This document shows, one piece after another, positions 35,735 to 47,520 of a stretch of DNA of 64,000 nt. The stretch comes from Margaritifera margaritifera (lineage: Eukaryota > Mollusca > Bivalvia > Unionida > Margaritiferidae), in the NCBI GenBank assembly GCA_029931535.1, contig JAQPZY010001157.1, positions 1,234,001 to 1,298,000 on the forward strand, given 5' to 3'. The number at the start of each line of letters is the position of its first letter. Within the stretch, counting starts at the first letter, position 1. The position numbers and the translations under genes are program-made. The notes under the pieces were generated by a model. It saw only the letters and a program-made list of their open reading frames with translations, was not told where the DNA came from and searched no databases.

Positions 35735-36958
35735 TGTTCGTCCTTTGAGTTCGAAGATAACCATGCCATCACTAACTGGTTTTGTTTCTGTGAGTACGTG
35801 AGTGGCTGATCAGGCCAATATTGTGCTCTGAAATGTCTGTGGCACACTTGACAGGAGATGTCGCTTGGGTCTGCTTGATCAATAAAAGACGTGCTGCAGT
35901 TCTGAGAATTACGCTGCTCAGGTTTCTGCACTGCCTCTGCAATTCTCCTCAGTTCAAAATCTGTAGCTCCAGTTTGGATGAGTCTCCGCGAGGTGGATCG
36001 ATCGTGTGTGAGATCTTCCCAAGATTCAGGGTCAATGTTGAAGTGCTTCAAGGATGACTTGAGGGAATCTTTGAAGCGTTTCTTCTGACCACCCTGAGAT
36101 CGCTTTCTTTCCTTCAGCTCGCCGTCGAAGATCTTCTTCGGTAGTCGCTCTTCTGACATCCTGGTGACGTGGCCTGCCCATCTAAACTGTGATTTCATCA
36201 GCAGAGTGTGGATGCTTTGAATGCCTGCCCGTGTGAGAACCTCAATGTCTGGGACCCAGTCCTGCCAACTTATCCTCATCAGTTTCCTCAGGCAGCCCAT
36301 GTGAAAATGGTTCAGCTTCTTGGCATGGAGTCTGTATACTGTTCAGGTTTCGCAAGCATACAACAGGGTCGGCAACACAATGACTTTGTAGGTCTTAAGT
36401 TTTATTTGTAGTCTGATGCGTCTGCGCTCCCACATATTTCCACGTAGTCTGTCATAGGCCACACTTGCTTTAGCAATTCTGGCAATGGTTTCATCATCGA
36501 TGTGGACTGCACGTGACAGTTTGCTACCGAGATAGGTGAACTTGTCCACTGCCATGAAGGTTTAGCATTTACTGTGATGGTAGGCTCTACGTAAGGCTTT
36601 CCTGGTGCAGATTGGTGCATCACCTCTGTCTTCTTGATACTGACTGTGAGACAGAAATTGTCACAAGCTGAAGTAAAATGGTTCATACTGTGTTGCATGT
36701 CAGACTCAGATTTGGCATTCAGGGAACAGTCGCCAGCAAAAAGTAGATCACGGACAGTCACTTCCTGTAACTTCCTCTTCGCCTGCAGTCTCCTCAGATT
36801 AAAGAGCTTGCCGTCTGTCCGGTATCTGATGTCGATCCCCTTGTTATAGTCACGGAAGGCATCAGTAAGCATGGTAGAGAACATCATACTGAAGAGGGCT
36901 GGGGCCAACACACAGCCTTGCTTGACTCCATTGGTGACTGTAAATGGTTCAGATTAAA
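35735..36958 (-). mobile_element. LINE with C-terminal zinc finger, 5'-truncated and decayed
   Basis: On the minus strand, RT begins at TNGVKQGCVLAPALFSMMFS (about 36945-36880), then the catalytic block reads LLFAGDCSLNAKS (about 36740-36700), so the second Asp region FADD is mutated to FAGD. It continues through KFTYLGSKLSRAVHIDDETI (about 36540), RLRGNMWERRRIRLQ, VLPTLLYACET (36345-36375), LTRAGIQSIHTLLMKSQFRW (about 36220-36165) and RWAGHVTRM. It ends in a degenerate C2H2 finger (CQVCHRHFRAQYW, about 35850-35810). At least two frameshifts occur (about 36345 and 36560). Copies of this type are common in marine invertebrates. It is 5'-truncated in the RT domain, exactly where the next LINE begins. 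Confidence 0.82.
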
Positions 36959-36959
36959 G

Positions 36960-39900
36960 GTTTTGCATTAAAGACGAAATTGATATATTTGCATCCGAAA
37001 TTACTAGCATGTGTACTTCGAATAAATATGTTTTAATAGTAGACTTTAATGCAGGAACTCTTAACATAAATGATTATTTGGTAGCAGACGAGTTCCTTCT
37101 CAAACACTTCGATTTTGGTGCTGAGTACGTTCAGTTATTCAATGATGCGGCGAAACTTTTCGATGAGTGTAAATTGCCTAAGAAATGAGCAATACTAGAT
37201 CAGGAAATTAATAGCACTGGGAAAAAACTGACAGACATATGTAGAAATCATAATATTGTTATATTAAATGGAACATGAGGTGATGATACGAGTGTTTGTT
37301 CTACAAGTTTCCGAATTACTTCTGCTACTGACTATTCTACTGTTTCTAAAAACGATCTGAAATATGTTAGCAATTTCTGCATACATGATATTAATCCACT
37401 TTTTGCAGATGGCCAATTCATGCTAACTGCTAGTCTTAGTTTCAACCACAAAACCAAGTAAACTTTACTTGTTGACCATTAAACATCATCACAAAAATCA
37501 AGATGGAAAGAAAATAGAAAGACTGATTTATTAAAAATATTGATACCGGTAAACCTAGAAAGATTATAAAGAACACACAGAATGCACAGAATAGCATAGA
37601 ATCCATATATAAAACTGATAACAACAGTCTATATATTTGCAGCAGATAATAGCAATCCAATTTCTAACAAAAATAACAAACGATGGTTTGAAACGAAATG
37701 CCAAACGGCCCTCAGAAGATATCACCTGGCGAGAAAAATACATAAGAATAACCCAACACAAATAAATGGGAAAAATCTTGCGAACGCAAGTAAAATATGT
37801 AAAAAAGAACAATGAATTTGTACATAAAAGGAAAAAAAAAGTTTAATGCAAAAAAGATTACGGAAAAATTAAAAACCAAGGGATTATTGGGAAATACTAA
37901 TATCCTAGAAAAGGCGGCAGAGGGTAAACGTGTTAAACTCTAAGAACTCTATGCATTAAAAAAAAATTAGGAATATTGACAACGTAAATGAAAAAGATGA
38001 TTCTGAAGATGATATAAATATTAGAATAGATGACAATGATGGGATTGTTAATTATGCAATCATTGAGTCAGAAATTATTTATTAAGTCTTAAGAATAAAC
38101 AAATTCTGTCATGCGATAATGTATAAAACGAACATAACGAACATTCCAAATATATTTCTGATATGCTGATGCCTTTGTATTTCGCTTTTTTCAATGTAAT
38201 ATTTGACTCTGATCAGTTTTTGAACGCATGGGTTGAAAGAATAATTAGATCAATATTTAAGAGGAAAAGGGGCCCAAGGTTACCTGATAATTATAAACTT
38301 TCTACATCTGTACTGAAGAAAAGACTTCAGAAGTGTTTAGATTTCCTCTAGGTTCTTAAAGAAAACCAAACCGGATTCAGGCCAGGCTATTCAACTACAG
38401 ATCATTTATTTTGTCTTTACGCTCTTACTGAAATTTGTAAGAACTTGCAAAATGAAACTTTTTTGTGCCTTTATTGATATAAGTAGTGTTTTTGACAATA
38501 TTTTGAGGACAATGCTGTGGATGAAACTATTAGATAACAATACCAATTGGAAAAACTTTCGAATAATATAGAGCATGTATCATAAAATCAAATCTTGTGT
38601 CAGTTTTGGCGGGAGCATTCCGCTTTCTTTCAATATAGCAAGGTTGTGAAGCAAGGTGAAAAACTTTCATGAGCATCAATTTCACAAAGACAAAGATTTT
38701 TGTTTTTGGTACAAGAAAAGATGATAAATATAGATTTACAATTGGTGAGAATCTAATGGACGTTTGTAATGAATTTAAATATTTAGCTGTTATTATTTTC
38801 TAAAAATCTAAGGTTCGTTAAATCATATAAATACACTGTTGACCAAGCTAGAAAGGCCTTGAAGTTACTTTACTGAAATACTTAGATACTTCCATATTCC
38901 CATAGACCTGTGATCGCATCTTTCGATCATGTTATATTACCCATTCCACTTTATAGGTGTGGAGTTTGGGGATTTTAAAATATTTCAGTTATTGAAAATT
39001 TTGATAACGAAGCCACATTTTAAAATTGAGAAAAAGTACTACCATTTTCATGCTGTATTCAGTATTAGGAGGGAAACCGATCGATACAATTATCAGATCC
39101 CGAATGACAGGATTTTTGATCTCTATCATCATAGGTAAATGGTCTAAACTATCCAGACTTCTTTATCTAATTCTTTTTTATGAGACCAATGCTAACAGCA
39201 ACACTTATAAATGGATGCATATCATAGGAAACACTTCGATAGCTATTGGTAGACCAGACCTCCTATATTACGAACTTATCAATAATCCTAAAGAAACAAA
39301 ACGCATGATAACAGGAACTTTAATAGACATTTATATACAAGTATGACATTGTTCGGTAACTCAGTCCTCAAATGGAAAATTGTACCATTGTTTAAAACAA
39401 GATATGAACATGGAAAACTACTTTTTACTTTTACCTAGGAATGTGTATCTACAACTGATAAAGTCTAAGACTTTCAATTACAGTCCTCCTGTTGAGACCG
39501 GTCGTTGGGACAATACACATTTTGAGGAAAAACATGCAATCATTGTGATAAAAATGACATCGAGGACGAATTTCATTATTTATTTGCCCAACATTTCACA
39601 AAGAAAGAAGTAAGTTTCAAAAAACGGTTCTATTACCGGAAACCCTGTGTTGCAAAGTTACAAAACTCTCCAAAATCTTTCCACGTTTATTACTCTAATA
39701 ATGAATACAATAACATAAATTATACGCTATTTGTTGAATTGGACATTTCTCATACTTCATAATGGTATACTATTTCTTCCCTATTTTAACTTTTGTATAC
39801 TCCAGAATAGTTATCTTATCCATTACTCTCCTGCATCATTATATATTCTGTCCTAAAAGTAATAGTCATGTATCTAAATGTTCTCACAGTTTCTCCGAAT

Positions 39901-40110
39901 GTTTGATACTCCTGCTGTGATTGTAAACATTGACCAGTGATGTCACGCGTATCACCATATGTTTGTGATGTGACTTTAAAATTGTAGCAGTTGTGGTATT
40001 CTCATATGCCACCTGTGGCTGGCAAGAGATTCACTGTCATTAATAACAATTTTGTTCTGTTCTAACACTCGGATACCATTTGAAGAATAAATCGTATTTA
40101 TGTCCGTTAT
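36960..40110 (+). mobile_element. LINE (CR1/L2-like), long but decayed copy
   Basis: On the plus strand from the endonuclease domain to the 3' UTR. Endonuclease: LIVDFNAGTLNINDY near 37040, DICRNHNIVILNGT near 37230, NPLFADGQF near 37395. Linker: KRWFETKCQTALRRYHLARK near 37680. RT: ENQTGFRPGYSTTDHLFCLY near 38365, a corrupted catalytic region near 38470-38500, and NEFKYL-like residues near 38770. C-terminus: a Cys/His-containing DIEDEFHY-like segment near 39555 and YTLFVELDISH near 39725. Many stops and frameshifts throughout. The 3' UTR probably reaches about 40100 (it includes an AATAAA near 40087). The 5' truncation abuts the 5' truncation of the minus-strand LINE. Confidence 0.75.
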
Positions 40111-41640
40111 ATATTTGAACAATAGATTAAAAATAAATATCATTTCAAAAGAATCTTGTATATTTACTACATTTGTGTTTAGAAATGGTTGATCTACTTG
40201 TATGCAATAGTTCTACATGCAGTTATTGCTGACGTCAAACATTCATGTGCATTCACAATTCAGTTTAAGCAATGTAGCCCCCAAAAGTTGCATCATAATT
40301 AATGGAAAGTAGATCACTGAGATTTCTATGAATTTGACGTTTTTAACTAACTTATGCGTTGACTTAACCAGAGGCACACTTTTGAATTGCCCTTAAATAG
40401 TTTCAATTTATATCATTGTTACAAAGGAAAAGTAATCCTCTCAGATATGGACAATTCAATTCCAAATGACAACCACTGCTATTTAAAGCGAAGAAAAGAA
40501 ACAAAAGCACTGAATTTACACTGAAATGCGAACCACGTGCACAGTCCTTAAGCAGTAATGGAGGCATACATTGTCAACAACAGCACGTGTTCACGATGTT
40601 GAATATACACAACATTGATCCAGTTAGATTCTGACACAATAGGGATTTTAATGTTTACATTATGTTAATATTATCTAAACTTTGCGTGGGACCAATGAAA
40701 ATATATCAGTTAATTTAAAAGGAGAACTATGTAGATAAATCAGTGCCCCACTGTGTACACTCACTCAGTGAAATTTCTTAGCGTATGCTTGCTGGAGTCA
40801 TAAACAGTAAATCACGTCCATTTTATCAACACCACCATGACTACGTGGTGATCAGTGGTTGTGACTGCGCGAGACGTGTTCAGGGCTTTTTTTCACGAGA
40901 AGCCACGACAACTCAGTCAGAACACACATGGTGATAGTGTAGGGTCTTTATCTTAATCCTTTTCATGCTCGCTCCACCCGCACAGCGACGCGTGGAGAAA
41001 CGAAAAATGGCGTGAACTGCAATGTACCTTTTATACTTGTTATTACTGTACTTAATGCTAACATTTATTGGAAGGGTTTATCTTTCGAAATTTGTGTGCT
41101 GTTCTTCCTTTTTAAACATTTTTAGTATTTACTTTTAATTGGCACCATACATATATTTTAATCAGTTACTGTTATTGCCTATACTGCAACCCAGGGGTTT
41201 GGGAATAAGAATGAACTACAACACTTATCTATCAGTTTTACATGGTTTCCCTTTGACCTTTTCCCCTTTTGACATGTGGGTTTCCTATTTGACCCCGAAA
41301 CTGACGCTTGTGCTTTCAACCATATGCGTCTGTTTGATTCTGAAATTTTGCCTAATGTGTCCAACATTATAATCAGTACCATATAATAACCTTTGACCTT
41401 CTTGCTGTTTGAACAACCAAGCCTAAGCTCCTGCCTGACCCGCTAATCAATTAGCATTGTTCTCATGAGAAGTTGCAAGAGGCGCGTGTGATTGTCCGAT
41501 AATTAAAATAGATGTCAACTTTGATCTTTTGTTTTGAGAAGATAAACGGATGGTTTGAGTGACACTGATTGAGATAATTGGAATTTAACACCTGTTTAAG
41601 AAGTAAATCGGCGAATCGGCTGTGATGACTGGAAATTAAA
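40111..41640. other. Gap: no gene seen
   Basis: No recognisable coding sequence. The part at 40790-41000 is locally richer in CpG (for example CGCACAGCGACGCG) and could be regulatory, upstream of the candidate gene at 41.6-42.3 kb. Confidence 0.4.
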
Positions 41641-42345
41641 AATGGCGGAGGGAAATCAAAGATAATTGATTGCAGTAAGTACCACATGTTTGTTTTGATG
41701 ATGCTATAATATCTACAAATAAACTTGTTGTAATCATTAATTTCGATTGATTCTCTTTATAATTCGTCGCACTTCTGGTATATAAGTGAATTAGTTCATT
41801 TCTAACGTTACTGTTACACCGTGTAAATCGTTCTATATTAGTGATTGCACAACATAGTGTTGTATCAAATTTGATTTTCAAATATTACATAGAAATACAA
41901 AGGAGGAGTGGAATATTTTGACTTATTTCTCAGGAAAACGTGAGCGTGATACTGACTCAGACTGTGAAAATGAACATAGCAGTTAGTAATGGAAACAAGG
42001 AACTCCTTCAAAATGTTCACCAAAACCAAATCTATATCACGGATCATGCAAAATCATGCAGATTGATTCGAAAAATGGAGGATGGCCCTGATATGAGTGA
42101 TGTAGATGTGAAGAAAGTTTGGAAACACTTTGAATTCGAAAAACAGCTTAGGAAATAATTCATTTTATGAAGGAACTAATATTTTTTTTTTGTGGTTTAT
42201 AAATACTGTATTTGAAAGTAATATGTGATGTTCAAATTTCCTTTTGGTCTCCTCTTGATATTTTGTTACAATTGTGTTGTTTGCGTATTAAGCAAGATTC
42301 TTTTATGCTTTCCTTGCTTGACAATAAATATAAATGAGTTTTTAA
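41641..42345 (+). CDS. Candidate small two-exon host gene or terminal exon
   Basis: A strong donor (GCA|GTAAGT) lies at 41676 after a short segment with AAAATGGCGG. A pyrimidine-rich acceptor (TTATTTCTCAG) ends at 41933. The exon from 41934 is open to a TAA at 42156-42158. It reads ENVSVILTQTVKMNIAVSNG at its start and ends DVKKVWKHFEFEKQLRK. From the first ATG (41970) the product would be about 62 residues, basic at the end, with no signal peptide or membrane segment. A poly(A) signal AATAAA lies at 42322-42327, about 165 bp after the stop. The upstream ATG at 41644 meets a stop within eight codons, so the first segment would be 5' UTR, or a different upstream exon joins this acceptor. I do not recognise the protein. 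Confidence 0.4.
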
Positions 42346-42533
42346 AATGTGTTTGCTTTTTTCCATTTCGTTCTCATAACTCTTGGGTTTAAGATTCTGA
42401 CTCTTAATCTTCAAATTTTGACTCATGGAAATTTCAGCCCAAGATTCAATGACCCTTCAGTTTCAATTTCTAAGGACAACCCTGGTTTTAATTGCAATTT
42501 TATTATAGCGTTTAACTTAAATCCCCCCTCCCG

Positions 42534-42568
42534 CCACCCGCCCCCCCCCCCCAAAAAAAAGAAAAATT
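42534..42568. repeat. Poly-C followed by A-rich run
   Basis: CCGCC then about 12 C, then A8 and GAAAAA. Confidence 0.8.
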
Positions 42569-42599
42569 TATAAGCGAAGTAGGATTTGTTCATATTGTA

Positions 42600-42900
42600 C
42601 ATACAAGGTTGCATTTTTGGACCATGAAAGGTTCATGAACAATCAGCCTCACCAGAATTGAATAAGAATGAATTGAAGACAATCATTTTATTTTTAGGGG
42701 ATAGTCTGGATAATATGTGACACAAATATCTGCAATCAGCGGTATAAGTTTTATTTACATACTTAAGATAATATCGCGGAAATATTTCCATATTTTGTGG
42801 GGCACAAAAGAGATATCCTGCTTCCCCTGCGTCCTATTTCTTTTTGAATTATCAGTAGGTGCATGTATGGCCACAGTATGGCTGCACGCTAAACACCATA
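42600..42900 (-). repeat. Dispersed repeat, inverted copy of the 46.3-46.85 kb unit
   Basis: Read on the minus strand it matches 46281-46510 in order: GCCATACATG, TACTGATAAT, GGGGAAGCAGGATATCTCTT, and GATTGCAGATATTTGTGTCA followed by CAT. Its outer side (42600-42660, minus strand) matches about 46795-46840 (GCTGATTGTT, ATGAACC, CATGGTCC). Confidence 0.75.
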
Positions 42901-43004
42901 CTCAAGGCAAAGGAATCAATGACAAAACAGGCTTTGTTTTACGTTTCAGAATTATGCATGTTTATTGTGCTGAATTTACATACTTTGAGGAGCTTTACTA
43001 ATGA

Positions 43005-43651
43005 TTAGTTGTAAATCACTGGAAAATGTAGCACTCGCAAAAAGATACAAGAGCTTGAAATCTCAATCTTCCATAATTAACTAGCATTTTGCAAGTATGC
43101 AAGCGGTAAACCTAAGCCATGGAGCCCTGAAGACCTCATGGGGTCAGTTGATTGGGCTCTTGCACTTTCTGATGGCACTGACTATCATATCATTATTTAC
43201 TTATTATTTGCTTATTACATCATCACAATTACGAACATTTACTTGAAGTTCCTTTAAACTACTTCTCTTTTATGCTAAATCATTGTGACTTATTATCATA
43301 GACTCATATCTAATTTAAAATTTTTATAATTTAAATAATCGTACACAGTAGCACTATTATGCGTGTTTTCTTTTAAATTGCTTCACAGTTGTTACCAACA
43401 TGAAATCTTACCATATTCAATGTAATACCTGCACTTGCCTTAATAAGCGTACACCCCTCTTTTTGTCCACACCTCACATACAATGCCTTTTGTTTGGCCC
43501 AAGGTAGGGAAGCGGTTGCTAAAACCTGCATAAAACGGTAATTTTCACTGAAATTGCTATCACGCATGCCTGGTGTCTTGTTACTAGTTTACTTTGTGAG
43601 TTACATCAGTGCCAAAAATGGATCTTAGATATATTTATTCAGCACGGCCAT

Positions 43652-43714
<63 letters not shown>

Positions 43715-43830
43715 GAAAGATCATACAAAGATGAGAGCTCCCAACATTGTCAGTTAGGAAAATAATTGTGGAAAATGCAAGCTGAGATTTCAAGCTTTTG
43801 TGAGTGCTACATTTTCCAGAGATTTAGGAA
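43005..43830. repeat. Inverted repeat pair, about 50-bp arms
   Basis: The arm at 43010-43068 (AAATCACTGGAAAATGTAGC, then ACTC, then GAGCTTGAAATCTCA) is the inverse of 43778-43828 (TGAGATTTCAAGCTTTTGTG, AGTGCTACATTTTCCAGAGA, TTTA). The roughly 710-bp spacer includes a (GA)n run and no gene. Confidence 0.7.
43655..43720. repeat. (GA)n microsatellite
   Basis: GA repeats with GGGA and GAAA interruptions at the right end. Confidence 0.93.
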
Positions 43831-44379
43831 AGTTCATAATTCTGAAAACATAAAACGAAGGTTGCTTTGACATTTATTCATTTACCGTGAGATATAGAGG
43901 TGTGGCGTGGGGGTGGTTGTGGTTGTGGTTATCGTTATCTAGAGGATGATCGACCTCGGTGTTATTGCCCGGATCGAGTAAATAATAATATAAATTGTGA
44001 AACTTATAGATGGAATGAATAGAGATCTGAGCAGATATATAGAACAGAATAACACGAGCCCCCGTACATGAAATATAACAATTTAATCAATTACATAAAC
44101 AAACTGTGATAATGCATTACATTAGGAAGATACACTTCTCTTTTGAAATAAATCATTCACCGAATTTTAAACACAAATATACTTATATAAATAGCCGATG
44201 ATGTTTAAATGATAGAATTAAAATTCATCATAGAATCGAGTGAACAATCGAAGTCATTGCCTTGTACAGCTTCATAACCTGGTTTCCTCCAGTTTCACTC
44301 CAACTTCACCGTGCTGTTCAACTGGTTCCCTCGCTTTCTTCTCACTCTGACTATCTTGCCTCTGTCGGCCCTCAAACTT

Positions 44380-44455
44380 TGTGTGGGTAGGTGGATACGT
44401 AGGTATGTAGATACGTAGGTACGTGGATACGTCAGTGGATTACGTCAGTGGAGCT
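44380..44455. repeat. Short GGTGGATACGTA-like repeat
   Basis: Five or so degenerate copies of TAGGTAxGTxGATACG, ending in two copies of TACGTCAGTGGA. Confidence 0.7.
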
Positions 44456-44689
44456 ATTTCCCCCTTGTGCTTTCAAGCCTTGCTCGCTTCTACCGCCAGA
44501 ATTGTGTCCGTCAACTTTCCAGACATCCGGTCCCTTAGATAATTGTTTTACGAGATAATTTCTTGCAAATTCAATCTCGGAGCCAAAAATATCCTCCTCT
44601 TGCAGGAGTTTAGACTGACTAAATTTTGCGATGTGGCATATTAAAACTATGAAATTTCGTGTGGGAAACACGCCCCTTATTTAGCGTAG

Positions 44690-44862
44690 CCAATCAGGAT
44701 TAAATATATCTACCGCCTTTTATAAATAGGCGCCAAAATTTGCGGTCGTCCTGACCCTCTAGATTTCCAAATAACTGATTCTGGACAATCTCAACTCTGA
44801 CATTTTCGATACAAAGATTGAGTTATCCTTTTCCCTTCCAGTTTCTCTGACTGTTAAATAAA
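44690..44862 (+). promoter_or_regulatory. LTR-like core promoter and poly(A) signal
   Basis: CCAAT at 44690-44694, TATAAATA at 44721-44728, then AATAAA at 44857-44862, 136 bp after the TATA box. A promoter followed this closely by a poly(A) signal is the U3-R-U5 layout of a retroviral-type LTR. No LTR boundaries, target duplication or internal gag/pol sequence were found, so a solo LTR is only inferred. Confidence 0.35.
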
Positions 44863-45005
44863 CGAATGCTTAATTAAAAATCGGTTCCTCTCACAACACA
44901 GACCTTAAAATCCTCGCAGCATAGCGATTTAATATGCACCCTGTCCTCATAAATCTAATTAATTGTTCTCTGTCGACAGAAATTTGCACCCTTACAAGAG
45001 GATAT

Positions 45006-45152
45006 CTACGTTTTTTGAGTAGATATAGGGAAATATTTCACGAGTGAAGTGGAAACATTGTATTGTTACGAGTGGCGAAGCCATGAGTGACAATACAAAA
45101 TGTTTCCACTTCATGAGTAAAATATTCCCTTATATCTACTAAAAAAACGTAG
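45006..45152. repeat. Hairpin (foldback) element, 147 bp
   Basis: Two arms of about 60 bp: CTACGTTTTTT at 45006 through GAAACATTGTATTGT, and its inverse from 45090 to 45152 ending AAAAAAACGTAG. Arms differ by only a few substitutions and one- or two-base gaps; the loop is about 20-25 bases. Probably a MITE. Confidence 0.85.
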
Positions 45153-46012
45153 TGTTCATTTTATTGTATATTTCTAAGGGCAAAAACCTTCGATTTGCAT
45201 GGATTTGTTTCTCCATTCTGTGTCAATGTGATTAACGGCTGCATTACTACATCGATAAAAAGATGTTCCGAAATTTTACAATAATTTTAGGAGAGGGAAT
45301 TTTTTTTTTACAAATTTAGATTGTACATATAATGATTAAAATTGTGTATTTTGTAAAATTTATACATTTTGATGCGACAATGAAGATAATTTTATATTCG
45401 TTAACTCATTTCTTGCTCGGGTTGATACAGTGAACATTGCTGGGGTGTGGGTACTATAGCAACATGACAAAACGCTCTAACAGACTTCAGATCGTAACAT
45501 CATTAAGCAACAAATTGTAATGATTGTGGGTTTACTTGTAAGGATTTTGGCTTCCATTTTTATTTATTTTTGCATTCAGACGTAAATTGTGTGTGTTGGC
45601 GTGATTGCAGTCTATTTTGGTAACAAACGCTGCACCCAAAGTTCGGTTGTCACTTAATTTCGGTTTGCAATCGACACTAGTGAATGCCTGATTTCTCCAT
45701 TGTTTTCAGACATGATTACGATTGTGATGACAGCTAAAAACGGTACTTAAACAATTTGTATACTATATGTAATCAAGAATTGTTCTTTGAGTGTAACAGC
45801 TAACATGTATGGGTGACACAGAATATCGAATATTAACAGGTCATGTATGTTCAATCAGTAACAATTTGCATGATTTATGTGGGAAGCTAATTATAAAGAA
45901 GTTAATACTTGAAGCTTGTTTTTTGTTATTTGGGCTTCATTTTTATACATTCTTGACATAAATGTATACTAGAGGGCACAGTCTTCTACACATTTTAAGA
46001 TCTATTCATCCT

Positions 46013-46017
<5 letters not shown>
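45153..46017. other. Gap: no gene seen
   Basis: AT-rich, nothing recognised. Confidence 0.45.

Positions 46018-46064
<47 letters not shown>
46018..46064. repeat. (GA)n microsatellite
   Basis: About 47 bp of GA, followed by GAA triplets. Confidence 0.95.
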
Positions 46065-46067
<3 letters not shown>

Positions 46068-46146
46068 AGAAGAAATAATAAAATAGGCCTAAATATGGAA
46101 ATACAGGTCTGAGGACCATACACAAGGGCATATATACTTCCTAAAT

Positions 46147-46232
46147 GGAAAAAGAAAGTAGTTCCAAAAGTGATATCGCCAGTGTGGCGATAAATGTGGT
46201 ATCGCCATTGTGGCGATATCATTCTTTTTCCA
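46147..46232. repeat. Compound palindrome with doubled TATCGCC...GGCGATA
   Basis: Two adjacent small palindromes (TATCGCCAGTGTGGCGATA and TATCGCCATTGTGGCGATA) lie inside outer arms GGAAAAAGAA / TTCTTTTTCC. Folded, it can form one long stem or a cruciform with two stem-loops. Confidence 0.8.
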
Positions 46233-46280
46233 CTGATATATTTCAATATCTCATTGTGAAATATAGAATAAAAGCTGTTA

Positions 46281-46850
46281 TTTAACATGTAGTCTGATAC
46301 TGCAGCCATACATGTACTTACTGATAATACACTGTGGAATAGATCGCAACCGTTATATTTACAAGGGGAAGCAGGATATCTCTTTTGCGCCCAATCATAT
46401 CATTCACAAATACGGAACTATTTCTCCGATTTATCTTCCTTTAGGTACCAGTACTTATAGTATGGTTGATTGCAGATATTTGTGTCACATTTTATCCTAA
46501 CTATCCCCGTAAACGAAAATGGTTGTCCCTAATACATTCGTGCTCAATCCTATATTAGGGCAGAACCATTATATTTTCAGGGGGAAATATATCTTTCTTG
46601 CTCCCCATCGTTTTATTCACATATACATAAATAGTTCTCTGACATTATCTTCTTTGTTAGGTAAAATCGATTGCTGTGTCTCCACTGAAGACTTGCTCTG
46701 CTAATATCTTTCGTAGGACATCCAGACAAAGAAATTTGTGTCAGTAATATCTTGTCTGAAAAGGGTTGTCCCTAATATGTTTATGTTCAGTCTAGAGAAG
46801 CTGATTGTTTATGAACCTCTCATGGTCCCAAAATACGACTTGGAGTGTGT
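46281..46850 (+). repeat. Dispersed repeat, two tandem copies
   Basis: First copy about 46281-46530, second, more diverged, about 46540-46790; both share CGTTATATTTACAAGGGG-like, a TCATTCACAxATAC-like segment and TTATCTTCxTTxxGGTA. The first is the inverted partner of 42600-42900. No protein family is recognisable. Confidence 0.7.
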
Positions 46851-47029
46851 GAGCTTGATTAGTTCAGTGCCACATCATAATGAGAGTAATACACCGCGCA
46901 GTATTAATGTTTGAGAAACATTTTGATCGTACAAATTTTCAGAGTGCATCAGTTTGGTGTTATGAAGATACTGCATATATGATTTAATAGTTCAACAAAA
47001 ATTCCAATTTTTCATGGTTCTAGGGGAAA

Positions 47030-47520
47030 GAACTTTATTTTCGAGCAATGCACTAAAACAATTACTTAGTAATTTATTTTTGCTTGATTTAAGTAAACGT
47101 TTTAATACCCGATTACTTGCTTTTACTTGCAAATTGCTAACTTTTACTTGGTATTACATACTTTAACAGACTTAACTTAATTCAGTAAAATAAATTGCTT
47201 AAAGATTTTAAGTAATCAAATTATCTAATTTTCAAGCAAGAATTACTTACACGTTTTACTTAAAAAAGATAGTCTGCTTGAAGCAGTAAAAGAAACTACT
47301 TGGTAATTTTTTTCACTTCATTTTAGTAAACATTTTATAACCTGATTAAAATTTTTGACTTCATAATTACTCATTTTTATATGGCTACTTTAAACAGAGG
47401 TAACTTAATTCAATAAAATGAACGACAGGAGACAATTAATAAGTAATCAAAACACTTAGTTTTGTGGCATGAATTAGATGATTTACTTGAAAATGACAGA
47501 TTACTTGAAGGAAAGAAAGA
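47030..47520. repeat. AT-rich TTACTT-type repeat, two diverged units
   Basis: Dense with TTACTTG/TTACTTAA and inverse motifs. Two units of about 250 bp are recognisable: ATTACTTAGTAATTTATTTT (47060) and AACTACTTGGTAATTTTTTT (47295), each followed by TTTTAGTAAAC-like and GATTA-like segments. A related tract is at 56.1-56.4 kb. Confidence 0.55.

Noticed and set aside
42717..43001. 94-residue plus-strand ORF
   Set aside because: It lies antisense across a dispersed repeat whose other copies do not keep the frame.
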